Assembly: GCA_009741485.1 (NCBI GenBank)
Contig: CM019236.1
Location: forward strand, 51,534,361 to 51,598,360
Length of the DNA: 64,000 bases
Reading direction: 5' to 3'
Origin: Malurus cyaneus samueli
Lineage: Eukaryota; Chordata; Aves; Passeriformes; Maluridae
The notes under the pieces are model-generated. The model did not search any database. It was not told the origin of the DNA and worked only from the letters and a program-made list of their open reading frames with translations. How positions within the stretch are numbered: the stretch's first letter is position 1; the number at the start of each line of letters is the position of its first letter. The position numbers were made by a program, and so were the translations under genes. Of this stretch, positions 10,854 to 25,700 are shown piece by piece.

Positions 10854-13705
10854 GTATGTTCAGTGATATGTCTTGTGATATGGACTTGTCAGTCAATGTA
10901 CTTGAAAAAACAACCCCCTNNNNNNNNNNNNNNNNNNNNNNNNNNNNNNNNNNNNNNNNNNNNNNNNNNNNNNNNNNNNNNNNNNNNNNNNNNNNNNNNN
11001 NNNNNNNNNNNNNNNNNNNNNNNNNNNNNNNNNNNNNNNNNNNNNNNNNNNNNNNNNNNNNNNNNNNNNNNNNNNNNNNNNNNNNNNNNNNNNNNNNNNN
11101 NNNNNNNNNNNNNNNNNNNNNNNNNNNNNNNNNNNNNNNNNNNNNNNNNNNNNNNNNNNNNNNNNNNNNNNNNNNNNNNNNNNNNNNNNNNNNNNNNNNN
11201 NNNNNNNNNNNNNNNNNNNNNNNNNNNNNNNNNNNNNNNNNNNNNNNNNNNNNNNNNNNNNNNNNNNNNNNNNNNNNNNNNNNNNNNNNNNNNNNNNNNN
11301 NNNNNNNNNNNNNNNNNNNNNNNNNNNNNNNNNNNNNNNNNNNNNNNNNNNNNNNNNNNNNNNNNNNNNNNNNNNNNNNNNNNNNNNNNNNNNNNNNNNN
11401 NNNNNNNNNNNNNNNTTGACACTATTTTTCCAAGCCTATTAATTTTCTTGACTTGAATTGTTAGTAGGTCGTTTTGAAACTGGTAACATCAGGTGCTCAG
11501 GCAGTCATGTCACACACATTGCAGTGTCTCCCTTTTGTCACATAAATTGATTCTTTGAGCCAATTTAATCCACTTCTTTTTTAAAAAATAGTTTGAAATG
11601 TGAATTTCTGCAAGTTCCATGGGGTAAGATTGAAAAGACAAGTGTTACCATCACTGTGTCTGACAACACCCTTATGAGAAAATGAGACTGGCTGTTGTGC
11701 TTTTAGAAATCCATGTTCTTGATACAAGAAGGAGTTCATGTTTTGTTTCATTGTCTTTTAAAATAGATTTGGTTTCTTAAGAGGCTGTTATGTAAACTTG
11801 ATTACTAGAGTATGTAAAGTTCTCTGGCAGACAAACTTGAGATAAGAGTTTTTTAAACGATGCTTTTAGCATGGGTGTTGGCTTAACAGTTAGGATTGTA
11901 AAAGTTCTAGTGTTTATGTGTATGACGATGGCTATAGTGAACAGAAAACAGCAGTATGCCTTGTTTCAGTGGATATTTCTGACTCATTATGTTTGTGCTT
12001 CAAGTGCTTCCTTTGCTAGGTTTCTTTCTCAGTTGTTTCTCTTGTTTAATAGGATTTTTAGTGAACAGAGGGAAACAATAATAAAAATAGCAAAAAGCAA
12101 TTTCTTAGGGATGTAAGATATAAATTAATGAGTAGTGTAAAATTTATTTTTCTTTTCCAGAATTGTCTTTGGCTCTTTTAATCTGTTAGTCTGTGTCTGT
12201 CTTGGTGGTAAAACAGTGTTTGTAATTTAGTATTCAAATCTGTTAATTGCATTAAATAGTTGCATTTTGGCTATATAAGTGCATTAAAATTGAGTTTACA
12301 GTAAGCTCATTCTTTTGGAAAAGAATTTTTAAGGAATTAGAGTAGCAGTTAAAATACTGGCACTGAAGTAGCCTCCTCAGAAGACTGCAGGTTTTTTAGG
12401 TACTTATGCAGTGCTTTCTAATGCTGCTGCATGGCGTCAGGGCCCTTGATACATCATGGTTCAATTAGTATGTGTTAAGACAAATCTTGCAGACTAAAGT
12501 AGTCGGTTATGTAAGACTTACTGAAAGGTTGTTTTAAAGACCAATAATGATGTGAAATAAGGCATATGAATCACAGTAAAGTTGTCTTTTTGTTGGAAAA
12601 CACACTTGTCAGTTTGGCATAACTTAAGTGTTTAACTGTAGGGTGGGTTTTTCTAGGCAAACTCATGAGACAGGAATGTGTAAACCAATACCAAAGCCAA
12701 GAAGGTGTGCCCCAGGCTTTTTTTTCTTTGGTTTACTTTCTCTTTAAGCTCTTCACGCATTTTTTAAACTTGAGCAATTCACTGGGATAGTTCAATTGTG
12801 TTCAGAATTTCTATGGAAGTAAAAAGTCATTTGAACAGTATTTATTTTAAGCACAATAACTGAATGCATTACAATGAAAATGACTTTTAGGTATGTGATG
12901 GTTTCTGGTTTCTGGCTTTATTGAGGGGATACTGATAAAATCAGGACTGTTCATTTTTAAGTACAATTTTAAGCAGTGTTTTAGTGACCTTTGTTTGTGT
13001 ATGTATAAGTAATTTATTGACTTCTCTTCACAGAAAACAAAGAAGTGAACAAGACAAGTGGACGACTTAGTGATGGTATTCCTCAGGTTCCAGTGAAAAG
13101 AGGGGAATCAGAGTTTGATTCCTTCAGGGAATCACTACCAGTTTTTGAAAAACAGGAAGAAATTGTCAAAATAATAAAGGACAATAAAGTTGTTTTGATT
13201 GTAGGAGACACTGGATCAGGAAAAACAACTCAAGTATGTTTCTCTAATGAAATAAAACACATAACAGTATTTATACAAAACTGATGCCAAATATGTGATA
13301 TTTCTGTAATAAGGGATTCTTAAAATTCTAGTTTTAAGGCTTTTGTTTTCCTGTATGGTTCAAATATCTTGTTTCCAGTTAAACGTTTTTGTTTTTGCAA
13401 TACTAACCAGCAATACATACTAAAGCATAAATGATTTGCACAATTTCTCATGGATATCAATTTTTCATTAAAATAATCATAAGAATATAGAAGGGAAAGT
13501 AGCTATAGTTTTGTGTACCCTTTTTTCTTCTAAAGCTAGTTCTGTTCCTAGTATCTAGAATTTTTTATTAATTATAAGAATTATCTGCAGGGCTTTTTTA
13601 ATAGCTTTTCCTGAAGCAAGGAGAAACCTCAATCTCTTGTTGTGTGGGGGGGGTTGGTTTTTGTTTTGTTTGTTTTTTTTTTTTGTTGTTTGTTTTGTTT
13701 TGTTT

Positions 13706-13741
<36 letters not shown>

Positions 13742-16700
13742 CTTTTTTTGCCACTTCAGGTGCATTTGCAATGATAATTCTATTGTGAGTCCTTTTGCAG
13801 CCTGTGTGATACTGAAGTGCTGTTAAGTTGTTTCACTGTAGTAAAGTTACTATTTTATCAAACTAAAAGGTAAATTTACACCACTTCTTTACAGATCCCT
13901 CAGTTTATTCTTGATGACTGTCACAAAAATGGAATTCCCTGCCGTATATTTTGCACTCAGCCAAGACGCTTGGCAGCGCTTGCTGTGGCTGAAAGAGTGG
14001 CAGCAGAAAGAAGAGAAAAGATTGGCCAGACAATTGGTTATCAGATACGTTTAGAAAGCAGGTACTGGTGACATTTCTTAAAATCAGTTGATCTGGTGTT
14101 GGTGTCTTTAGTCATGTAAATATTTAAACTAGAGTATGTTTGGGATGCAGCCCAGTAAAATGTCCATGTGTAAAGTATAGGTAGGATATGTTATTTTGGC
14201 TAATGAATATTAAAGAGTTGAAAAGGACAGTTTTTCTCCTCTATTTTGCAGTTCCATTTGCTGAGTTTTCTGTAGAACTGAACTGCAAGTGCTTTCTCTT
14301 GATTTCTTCTAGGGAGTATTTGTGTGGATATCCTTGTCCTCTCTACTTTTAACATGTGCAAATCCAAAAGTTCTACAAGCTTTGAAAATAGGTAGAAAGA
14401 CCAACATGCTGTAATAAAAGCTACACAGTGAGAGTAGATGCGGCACAAAATGGGGAAAACCACAAAATAGGACAGTGAATGATGGTGTCGAGCATTACCA
14501 ATGTACTTTGGGTTGAATTTACTGTTTCAGATTTTATGTTGAAAGCAAAAGCAGAAATTTCTAGGTCATATGAGGAATTTGTTCCTAAAGCAGAGCAGGG
14601 ATGGATGAAAGTCTGAAGATTGTGGTTTCTAAAGTCTTTGAGTTGTAAAACTAGTGGGATTTTGAGGAATGGGCAGCAGTTGGGATATGAGTGAGAAGAA
14701 TATGGCAGAAGTTATGGCTGGTTGTGTTGCTTATATGGATGAAGACAGTACATATCTAGTGAAAATGAATGCATTTGAACAGCAAAGCCAGGTTAAAGAA
14801 TTTGAATATGCATACTAAAGGTCACAAAACTATTAACGAAGTAAAAGAGCAAGTAAAGATGAATTGCAAATAGTGTGGATGATTCAAGTGGAAGAATTAT
14901 GCTGAATGAAGAAAAATAAAGTATAGGTCAGATGGAAGAACACTGGAAGCAGCGCAGAAGAATCATAAATTCGCTTGAGAAAGAGCAAAAAGGAGAGATA
15001 TCAATGTTTCCATCTTGGCAAAAAGTGTTCAATGGAAGTATCTGCAGAAATACAGAAATATATATATTTTTTTGATTTTTACTGTCTATTAGACAGTAGT
15101 GGTGATATCTAGAAGGTTGATCAAAAAGAGAAAAGAGCAGAAATTAAAAAAGTGAAGTACTTCTGTCTTCTATGTGTTCCTTGATTGCAATATGTAAGAG
15201 TATTTTTGAAGTGAAGAAGGAATTCCTAACTTGGGAAGGAGTACACACATGTGTATGTGTCTTCCTTTGTATAGTGCTCTACAGTTTTTTCTGGAAGTTT
15301 TTTGGGAGTACTTGAAGTGGCAATGCTGGAGGAAGTAGAGCCAATTACTGTTTTTGCTTGCGCAGCTAACACTGCCACAGGTATTAGGTACTTTTAAAGA
15401 ATTTTAGAGTCTTGAAAGATCACAACATTTGAAAAGGTTCAGTTGATTTCTTTGTGATGCAGTCAAGTATAGTGTATTGGGTTTGTGTGGCAGGGTTATC
15501 ATAGTGAGGGGGTTGTTTTTTGTGATAAGGACATTCCCACATGTGTGATAGAACCTCTGCCATCTGGCTGTAAGAGAGACCTGCCACTGGCAACGGTGGC
15601 AATGCCTCTGGGACAACATTTGAGAAGGAGAAAAAAAAAATCTGGGCTGCATTACAAAGAGAAGACTGTGAATATTTGAGAGGAATAGCTCTGCAGGCAC
15701 CGAGGTCTGTTTCAAAAGAGGGGCAGAAGATGCCACATGTGCCAGAACAGAGATTCCCCTGCAGCCCCTGGTGCAGACCATGGTGAGGCTGCTGTGCCCT
15801 GGAGCACATGGAGTGAAGGATTGAACAGAGATCCACCCACAGCCCATGGAGGTCCACCATGGAGCGTACACCCAGCTGTGGAGCAGCCTGTGGAGGATCC
15901 TGTCCCAGAACCAGTGATTGCCCGAAGGAGACTGTCACCCTGTGGGAAGCCTGTGCTGGAGCAGGCTTCTGACAGGACCTGTGGTGCACTGAGGGAGGAG
16001 TCTTCACTGGAGTGGTTTTGCTGGTGGGACCTGTGAACCTTTGGGGGTCCCACGCTGGAGCATGTTCCTGAAGGACTGCACCACGCTGAAGGCACAAACA
16101 GTGAAACAGTTTGTGAAGTGTGAGAAATCTATCCTGTGAGGACGAAGAAGTGGCCGAGACAAGATGTGTCAGCTGACCACTTCCCCCATTCCCTGTGGCC
16201 CCTGTGCACAGTGGGGTTGGAATTAGAGAAAATTTGAAGTCATGCCTTGGAAGAAAGGGAGGGTGGGGAGGAGTATTTTAACATTTGATTCTATTTCTTC
16301 TGGATTTAACTGGTAATAAACTAAACTAAGTTGCCCAAGCCAAGTCTGTTTTGCCCATAATGGTAACTAGTGAGTGATCCCTCCCTCTCCTGACCTCGAT
16401 CCATGAGCCTTTTGTTGTACTTCTCCTCTGTCCAGCTGAGGAGGAGAGGGATAGAGCAGCCTGGGGGAATGCCTGGCATCCAGCCAAGGTCAGCCAGCCA
16501 TATGTAGAAAAATACAAGGACTGTATCTGTGGGTATTCTGAAGAATTGAAACCTGTTTTTCCAAGGCAGTCAGTCTGAATTTTCCCATAAATGAAACAAC
16601 ATGGAGAGGTTTTCAAGGTTCTGTTTTACTTGCTTATTAATTTAGAAAGAAATGAATCTCACCTTGTTAATTAATCCCTTGTTCTTCAGCATCTGGAGCT

Positions 16701-19700
16701 GAGAATCCTTAGGAACTCTGGGAACAGGCATAGTTAATAAACAAATAGTATGCATGAACTCTCTGGTAACAGTGCTGTGAGTCCACTTCTGATGAGGAGC
16801 TGTTCAGTCTTTAATTTTCAATAAATAATGGAAAGCAGCATTTAAGTGGTGGAAAAAAGCTGAAGCATTTTTGTGAACTGTTTGGTAGGGTTTCTCCAAA
16901 GACACTGGTGACCTTTTGTACTAATGGCATATTGCTGCGCACGCTGATGGCAGGAGACAGCACCCTATCCTCCGTGACACATGTTATTGTGGTAAGGATC
17001 TTGTATTTCATGTGAGATGGAGCAGCATATATTGTTAGTTAATTAGAAGATGAGATCCTAGTTTACAATATTAATTTGATGAACATTTAAGGTGTTTTTG
17101 TTAAATTAAAATCTGAAGTAACTTTAAATTAGAGTTCCTGAGTTTTAATTGTACTATGCATATTTTTCTGGTGTTTATTGTTTGGTTTTTTTCCCTAAAA
17201 ACATCTTACTTTAGGTTTGTGCCAATAATTAATTTTGGAACTGTGATGTGATTGTGGAGAACAGAGGTCTAAATTTTTCTGAATTTCCTTTGTCAGCAGA
17301 AAAGCCTTGGGGAGGCTATCATAGATATGGTTCAGTGCTAGTGTGTCAGAATTTCTGTTATCATGTACTTGATTTTGCAGTTCCAGGTTTACAGTACAGT
17401 TTCCCTTTGTTTGCCCAGCGTTTTCAAGATAAAATGTAGTCAAATTTTTAGCAAATTATTTGTGTTCATGTATGATTGTGTGAATTTCCTATTGTGGTGT
17501 TTGATAAGTCAGTGGAACAAGAATGTGTTACTGCTGGTTCTCCATTGCTGAAAACAGAAGTGCACATAGTAATTTTAGGTGCCTGTCTGTTTACCAAGGA
17601 GGAAAAAAGCACAGGAATGATTTATTCAGTGTTGGCTTCAGCCTGCAAATCTTGTATTTGGATTCTTGTTTCATGCTTTCAGAATATAAAACAGAAGATA
17701 GACAAAGGTGATTAATCAGTCAAATGCCTTAATGATAAGCTTTGTGCATGATTTCATGGATCTAAGAAATGTATCATCATTATATATCCAGTTCTTTAAA
17801 TGCTCATCAGTTGAGAAGGGAGATTTTATTGAAATAAGATTTGCACTGTTTTGCTGTTAGTGGCATTATCTTGAAATGAGGTTCAAGTACAAGACCTAGA
17901 GAAGTTTCAGATAATCTTTTTGATCTCTGAAATTAAGATCTCTGTGAGCTGTCTGTTACAGACTGCTCTGATGTCTTTGTAAAACTTTTTGAAGTATTTT
18001 TACTTTGGGATGGTTTTTTTAAAAGTCATTCTTAAACTAAACCTAAACATGTTAATGCCTCTGTAATGTACCACCAAGTTACATTTTTTAGTTTTAAAAG
18101 AAAATTAATTTTTGTGAAGAGTTATGGTCTTGGATCTGTGATGCTTCTTTTTGATTTTCTTTTGTTTCTTACAGGATGAAGTACATGAGAGGGATAGGTT
18201 CAGTGACTTCTTGCTGATAAAACTGAGAGATGTGTTGCAAAGCCAAGCTAATTTAAAACTAATTATTTCCAGTGCTGCTCTAGATGCAGATCTTTTTATT
18301 AGGTATTTTGGATGTTGCCCAGTAATACACAGTAAGTACTTAACTAAAATCTTAAATCTCAGTAAGAGATTGCCCTGAGACTCATAGACCTTACTGAACT
18401 TTGCCAAACGGTTCTGAGCAAAGGCATGTGATAAAGACACTGATAGTTACAGCAATTAACAAATTATTCTTTGTTTTCTCGTGTTTGTTGTTTCTTGACT
18501 ATTTGCATCTTCCCTAGAGGGAAGTTTTTATCAATGGCTGTTCTGTAACAATTAATTTAATTAGGCCCTAATCATGTTTAATTCACTTTTCCGTCTATAA
18601 AAATTATTTGTAAGAACTAATGCTGTAAGTGAAGCTAGGGAATATCTAATTTTTTTTATTAATTATTTCTGCTTTTAGTCCAAGGAAGACCTTTTGAAGT
18701 TAAAGAGATGTTTTTGGAGGACATTTTACGAAGTACTGGGTATACAAACAAAGAGATGGTAAAGTACAAAAAAGAGAAGCAGCAAGGTTGGTGGACTTGT
18801 TAATTGCAGAGGCTGGTAGTGTGTCTCACTGATTGATTGAACAACAAATAGGATGATGCTCTGTTAAAAGATTATTAAGTGAAACATGATTAGATAGCAG
18901 CAAGTAATTTTAAAACTGTGTTTACATTGTTGATGTAGGTTGTGATTTAAAAAATATTTTTAGTTTCAGTGGTTGTACTCTTACTTCTTTCAGTTGATAA
19001 ATGTTACATTTTTCCTAATTATTGTGAAGTGGAATTACATACAATTGGGGGATTTGTCCTCATGAAAACTAGAGAAACGTAAGATACAGTATGCTGACAT
19101 TTAGGTGCAAATTAAAGTATGCTATCCTACAGCTTTGAGAGAGACAAGGATTTTGTAAATCTTGCACATAAGTGGTTTCTATTTACATTTCAGTGCATTC
19201 TTCAGACATGTGTGCATTTAACATACTTAGCTCAGGAGCATTAACATACATGAACCAAATTTAGGGAGTTCTTTTCAATGATTATTTTGAGTATATTTAT
19301 ACAATATATTGTAGCAGTTTCCTTGACAGCTGAAAGTAATGATCTAGGGAAGATAAAAAAAAAAAATAAAAGACCAGTTCCAAAGTAAAACATACAATCC
19401 TAACTGCACATTATCATGTGCATTCTTGATCACTGTGAGTAAAAGCTCAGTTGAGTACTGATGGCTTCTACTGTTTCTTTTACTTGTACACATAAAATTA
19501 ATTGTTACATGCAAGAGTTATATCACTGCTCTCTATCTACTTGGAGAAAGAGACTCTGGACTGAGGATTATGTAGAAGTAGTATAGGAAGCTCATTTGAA
19601 TGCAGTAAATTGGAGGGTTAATGGGTTAAGTAACCAAGTTGGGTTTTCCTACTTGTTTCTTTATGCAAATGTTGCGGGCGACTTCGGGTGCCCTTAATTA

Positions 19701-22700
19701 TGGAATTTATATTGGACTGACAACAACATTCTAGATTAAATAAGAGATCAAATAGTTTTAACTTGGTGACTTGGATACAGCTATTTTTAAAACTGTAAAT
19801 TAAAGAATAAGTAAGATTACTGTAAAACTTTTCATGGAAATCCTTCATGCATTCTAGAAGAAAAACAGCAAAGCACTCTTACTGAGTGGTGTTCTGCTCA
19901 AGAAAATAATAGTAAGCTGGAACGAGAGAGACCAAGATCTGCCCCAAGGGCAACTGAAGAGTGTAATCTGTTGAGTGATAGTAGTGACACAGTATTTAAT
20001 CAGCTGGTAAGTTTTTCCTTTTGTTGGGATATATGTTTAAATATGCTTTAAAAACTGTTTTCAGAAGATTCTACTCCTAAGAAGTTTTGAAAGATTTTTA
20101 TAAATTTTTGTAAATTATTTAAAAATTTTTTTTTAAATTAACATACTACTCTAGCAGAACTGTGCTTTTTCATTTACAACGGTTTTACATAACTTTCTTC
20201 AGATTAAGTGCCTGAACTGCCATGGCTTAAAGTACTTGCATATGATACAATAAATGCTTTAACTTGTAGCTGAATGCCTGGATTTCTGATTGTACTTGTA
20301 ATCAGTAGTGTCAATTCTTCAATTTTTTTAATATTAGAGTTAATATTATTAGTAATATTATAACTAATAGTTATAATTATTAGTGTAATTTATTAGAGTT
20401 AAGATAAGTCTTAGAAGACATCTATATTCATACTCCTGTTCCTCTTCAGACTGAAAAAGATGTGAATTGCCTTGAACCATGGTTAATAAAAGAAATGGAT
20501 TCTTGTCTTTCTGACATCTGGTTGCATAAAGATACTGATGCTTTGCTCAAGGTGTTTATCTATTTTACTGAAATGTCGTGGTAAGTGTACTTCTTATTAC
20601 CTAGAAAAAAACATTAACAAAATTACTTATTGATTTCTGTGGCTACTTATCTCCCAGTTTTGTACTTGTTGTCTGAATTCTGATGCCTAATTGGAAAAAA
20701 GTGAATAGAACTGGCAGAATTAATGAATTGTTTAGTTATTTTTGTTGCACTTGTTTTGATGTATAACAGATGTTAGGGTGTGTCTAAGTAGGGCTAATGC
20801 ACAGATGAACTTAGTTGGTGGGATGAAGTGAGAAAACAATTCCTTTGGCCTGGATTTTTAAAGTCTCTAGCACATTCATACACTGTAAATAAAAAAAATG
20901 AAGTTTTATTGGTTTGCTGATTTATTATTGATTTTATTGTACTTCTCATGATTATCAGGCACAGTGAAACAGTGCGACTGCACTAATGATGCTTCAGGGA
21001 GAGGCTTTGAGTCAGTAGATGAGACTGATCAGTTGGGAGCAAGTATCCACTGCAGAATCACAAATGCTGGTAAAAACAAACAAACCAAAAGATAGATGAT
21101 TTGTCAATATTAAAGAAATAGATATTTCTATAACATTTAAAATTACTGCTAAACCTAACAGACTACTGTAAGCAATAAGAAGTTCTAACAACCTAAATAT
21201 TTTTAACTTCTGTTTATCACATTGTTGTCTGGAAAATCTAAGTTGAATTCTTAATTACAGAGTCTTGAGCTGTGTCTCTTTTAAGTGGGAAATTGAAAAA
21301 ATATTTTTGTGTAACTCTTTCAGGATGGCTTGTGGACTGGGCTAAGCACTTTGGCAGACTGGGTTGTTGAACCTGTGTGGAATCTACAGGTAAGCTATAA
21401 CTACCCTGCAGAAACAGTTAAAGGGAAATGTTGAATGGAAATTTTGCATTTTGTCTTCTAATTGGAACAGTTTTCAGCTTTTTATGCCTTTAAATCTGCC
21501 TAATGCAAGGAATTATTGAGTTCTACGGAATGTTACAAAAACATGCCTTTTTTAAGGAAAGTGTGTTTCTATTCAATGTCACAGTGATTATGTTGTGCAA
21601 ATCCTAGGATAAATATAACAGTGTAGACTTCTTTCATATTATTACTTTTTATCGTTTTGGTGTGGGCATTAGCATCGTGGTTATATGTCTAGGCACGGTG
21701 TGAGTATAGTAATTTACATAAATAGATAGAGATGCTGATTCTACCATTTTAATTTCAGAGGCTTATTTTGGAAACAAATATGTTGTGCTTTTATCTGTGC
21801 TTTGTTGATACATAGTAGCAATATTAAATAAACTTTATAGAAGTAACGTTTACACTAGGCCATTCAAGGACTGGTTTTTAATTAACTCACAGTTATCTAT
21901 TTTGTAGAGACCAGTATTTTTAGATCACTTCTTAGTGTAGTTCTCCTAGTGTATTACCTGCTTACTGAAGGAAAATGTTTGGGAAGTACATTTCTTTTAA
22001 ATATTTTTTAACAGGTAGACAAGTGGTGTATTTATACTTTGAGTTTTGACACTTTGCTTGGACATGTTTCGATGAAATGCAAGAAAATTAAAGTTAATGC
22101 TAAAAATTGAAGTTTCATGCATTGTTACTCTTCTATCAGGGTAGTTGGAGGTGCTGTTCTGCTACACTTTAAAATTAAAATTCAAATGGGGTAATCTTGT
22201 TGGTGTTGATCTAAGTTTAGTTGATGGCTGAATGCAAACACAAACAGCTTTGGCTATGGTCTGTGCATTTGTCTATTTTAGTGCTTCAGCAGGATTTGGA
22301 AATCTGGATGAAAGTTCCCTCGTCCGAGCAAGTGGTAGTGACCTCAGTGCAGAGGACAGAGAGCTGTTGACAGCTTATCATCACAGTTTTGATGATGAAA
22401 GAGTGGATCTGGATCTCATTATGCACTTGCTTTATAACATCTGTCATAGCTCTGAGGCTGGTAGGTATGCACATACACTCACAAGAAATTAGTGCATTCA
22501 GCCTTTGATGAATGCTGCCCTTCTTTTGGAAATACTAAATAGGTGAAACTGTCCAAGTGCTACTCTTCACACTATTGATACATATTTTAGGTTAAATTTC
22601 TGCTTAACTCTCCAAACCTGCTTCTTTTTCAGGAGCAATTTTAATATTTCTTCCTGGATATGATGAGATAGTTAGCCTGAGGGACCGTATTCTTTTTGAT

Positions 22701-25700
22701 GACAGGAGATTTGCTGATAACGCTCAAAGGTAAAGCCTCCAATTCCTACGGCTGAGGTTTTCATTGCTTCTTTTAAAAATAGTTAAATGTGCTCTTTGTC
22801 TTGTATTAGATATCAGGTTTTCATGCTTCATTCAAATATGCAGACTTTTGATCAGAAGAAAGTGCTTAGAAGTCCTCCTCCTGGTGTGCGCAAAATAGTA
22901 AGTTTTAGAGGACTTTGTCAGATATTACATTAATCTATTTTGTCTTTGCTTGAATTACAGTTTTGGTTGTTTCTTGTTTTATTTGCAGATTCTTTCTACA
23001 AATATTGCAGAAACCAGCATAACTGTCAATGATGTTGTATATGTTATTGACTCAGGCAAGGTGAAAGAGGTATGATTGGTTAGAACTTTCTGTGAGAAGT
23101 AAATTTCCTAGTGTTATTCTATAGTATATAATATGTAAATTTTTAAGTACTATTTCTGTTGTTTTTTTTTTAAACAAGTCAGTCAGTTTAGATTACTGTC
23201 TTCCTGAGATTACTGTCTTCCTGAGACTTAAGAAAGCACTGGGAATTCCCTCTTCCTAATATTGTGTCAAATCCAAATCTAATCCATGAAGTTTTTAGGT
23301 ATTGTTTCTGGTGTGTTGAGTGCCCGTTCCCAAACTACTTATTAATGAAAAGTGACATAGCAAAATGAGGTTGTTTAAGACCTTTTATATGTCTTTGAAA
23401 ATGAAGTTGGATTTCATAGGGGAGTTACACACCAAAGTTCTAAAGTTCTCATGGTAATAGAATTTTTCTTTAATTTTGCATCAAGAAGGAAAATAAGGAT
23501 CTAATTTCCAATTGAGACAAAGAAGAAAACTTTAATCAATATAATAACATACTTTTTCTTGATTTGTGATTATTCAAAACACAGTCCATGTAAGTTCCAT
23601 GTAGGAAACTCTGCAGCATTACATTACAAAGGTAATGTAAAACATGTATTGTAAATGCAATTGAGAGGAAGTACTTCAGAGCATACCTTTGTTCCAGAAG
23701 CTGCTAGTGTTTGTTCCAATTATTTTTTTCTGTTTTTTAAAGAGCTTCTGTTAATAGTTCGTTAATAACTTCTATTTCATGTATCATGTTTGTCATGTTT
23801 AATCTTGGTTTTATGTTCCCTCTTTTGCTTTTATAGAAGTCTTTTGATGCACTGAGTTGTGTTACAATGTTAAAAATGGTGTGGATTTCAAAGGCAAGTG
23901 CTATCCAGAGAAAAGGCAGGTAATAAATGCTTTATACTGATCATTATTTTGCAGATGTGCACTGTCCTATATGTAAAGACTCAAGTACAAACCTATAGCA
24001 GCCACACTGGGTAATGTTTCTAGCCTCATCCAATATCATGTTGGACAGTGGCCACTCTTGCAGTAAATGAATAATCGGCATCTATTTGCTTGGAGTAATT
24101 TCCCAAGATATAGAGAAGTGACATTCAGGATTATCCCAGAACTTAGGTTAGATCTAAGTTGTTGCTCCCCCATGCGTTTTCTCTTTCTGCCATGTGGCAC
24201 CAACAGCTGCAGTAACTTGTCTGTCAGTAGAGGACTGCCTACTGCTACCTTTTTTGATAGCCTGGCATCCCTGTTTTAGAGGTGACATTGAGTAGTGATT
24301 CCTTACTGACCATCTCCAGAGTATTCATGACTTAACAGGCCATGATCATACTCTTCTCAGCACAGTGGCTGAGGCCTGAGAAATTATATATGTAGAGAGC
24401 AACAATACTTGTTCAAGACATGATATTGTCATGATATTCAAGACATGATACTACCCTCCAGGTTTTTCAGCATGAGTTGTGAGCATTTACTGTCTCTGTT
24501 CCTTCATTCACATGTTGTATGGTCTTCGTTATACCATTTACATCTAGAGTAACTCCTAACTGGCAAATGTGAAGAGGAAGAAATAAAGTTTACAACTAGA
24601 TTCCCCATGGCACAGGGTGGCTGAGATTTGGATTGATCTCAAGTTAGCAAAAAAAGATATAACTTTATTTAGATAGGCCTTACTTCTTTACCTCCAGATT
24701 TTTCAGTGTAGGGTCAGAACTGTTTAATTATTAAAATAATTTATTTATAATAAGATTATATAATTTCATACCATCAAAAGTAATTAATGTAGTGGAAAAG
24801 TCTTTGAATTCGTATGTGGGACTTCCTCTTAAACCAAAATTACCATTCTCTTAGATCTGTATTTACATTCCAAGTTTGTGTGAGTTGTTTCTTGTTTGGT
24901 TGGGTTTTTTTGAAAAAAGCAATTCTAATTTTCACAGCTTCCTATATTTTATTTTCCAGGGCTGGGCGCTGTCAGCCTGGAGTCTGTTTTCGTCTCTTCA
25001 GCAGGCTCCGCTTTGAAAATATGTTGGAATTTCAGACTCCAGAACTTTTAAGAATGCCACTTCAGGTGTGTGTTCACTTACAAGTTACAACCTTTGAAAA
25101 AAACATACTATCATCAGACCATACTAATAGCCCAGAAAGATGCGTATGTATTTTCTTTTCCTAAAAGTTAGCAGTATTTTTTTTCTTTTCAACTTGCAGG
25201 AGCTTTGTTTACACACAAAACTTCTGGCTCCGATAAACTGTCCAATTGTTGACTTTCTTATGAAAGCTCCTGATCCTCCACCAGCTTTAATTGTGAAAAA
25301 TGCTCTGCAAATACTCAAGGTCAGCAGGGGAATACATTTTGATGGGAATTGTGTTTAATCGGTATTTGTGGTGTGGTAACATATCTTATTGATTATTAAC
25401 TGTACTGAAAGTCCTGTTGAGTTACTTAAGGATGCTTTGAATTTTTGTTGTTTTCATTTTATGTGTGTGTATGCATTTTTCCATGTTAAGGAAGGAGACT
25501 ACTGTAAAATCTCATCTGGAACTATCATTAGTTTCACTTGCTTCTTTAGTCTTTGGGAGCAGTTTTAGGTAATGTACAACATTCATATCCTTTCTGCTTT
25601 CATTGTAAATGAATTTTGTCCTCTTTCTTCTTCTTCCCCTTGTCCCTACATCCCTCTCTTTTCTCTCTTTTTTCAAACAGACTATAGATGCCATGGACCC

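Noticed and set aside
10682..11456. Long open frames across 10.9-11.4 kb
   Set aside because: They run through a block of N; only the part before 10854 is a real exon (YTHDC2 exon 3).
13644..13826. Open frame of mainly phenylalanine
   Set aside because: Translation of a poly-T tract in an intron.
15404..16097. Minus-strand open frame of 225 codons
   Set aside because: It lies across an LTR read in antisense; no retroviral gene order or motif is present.
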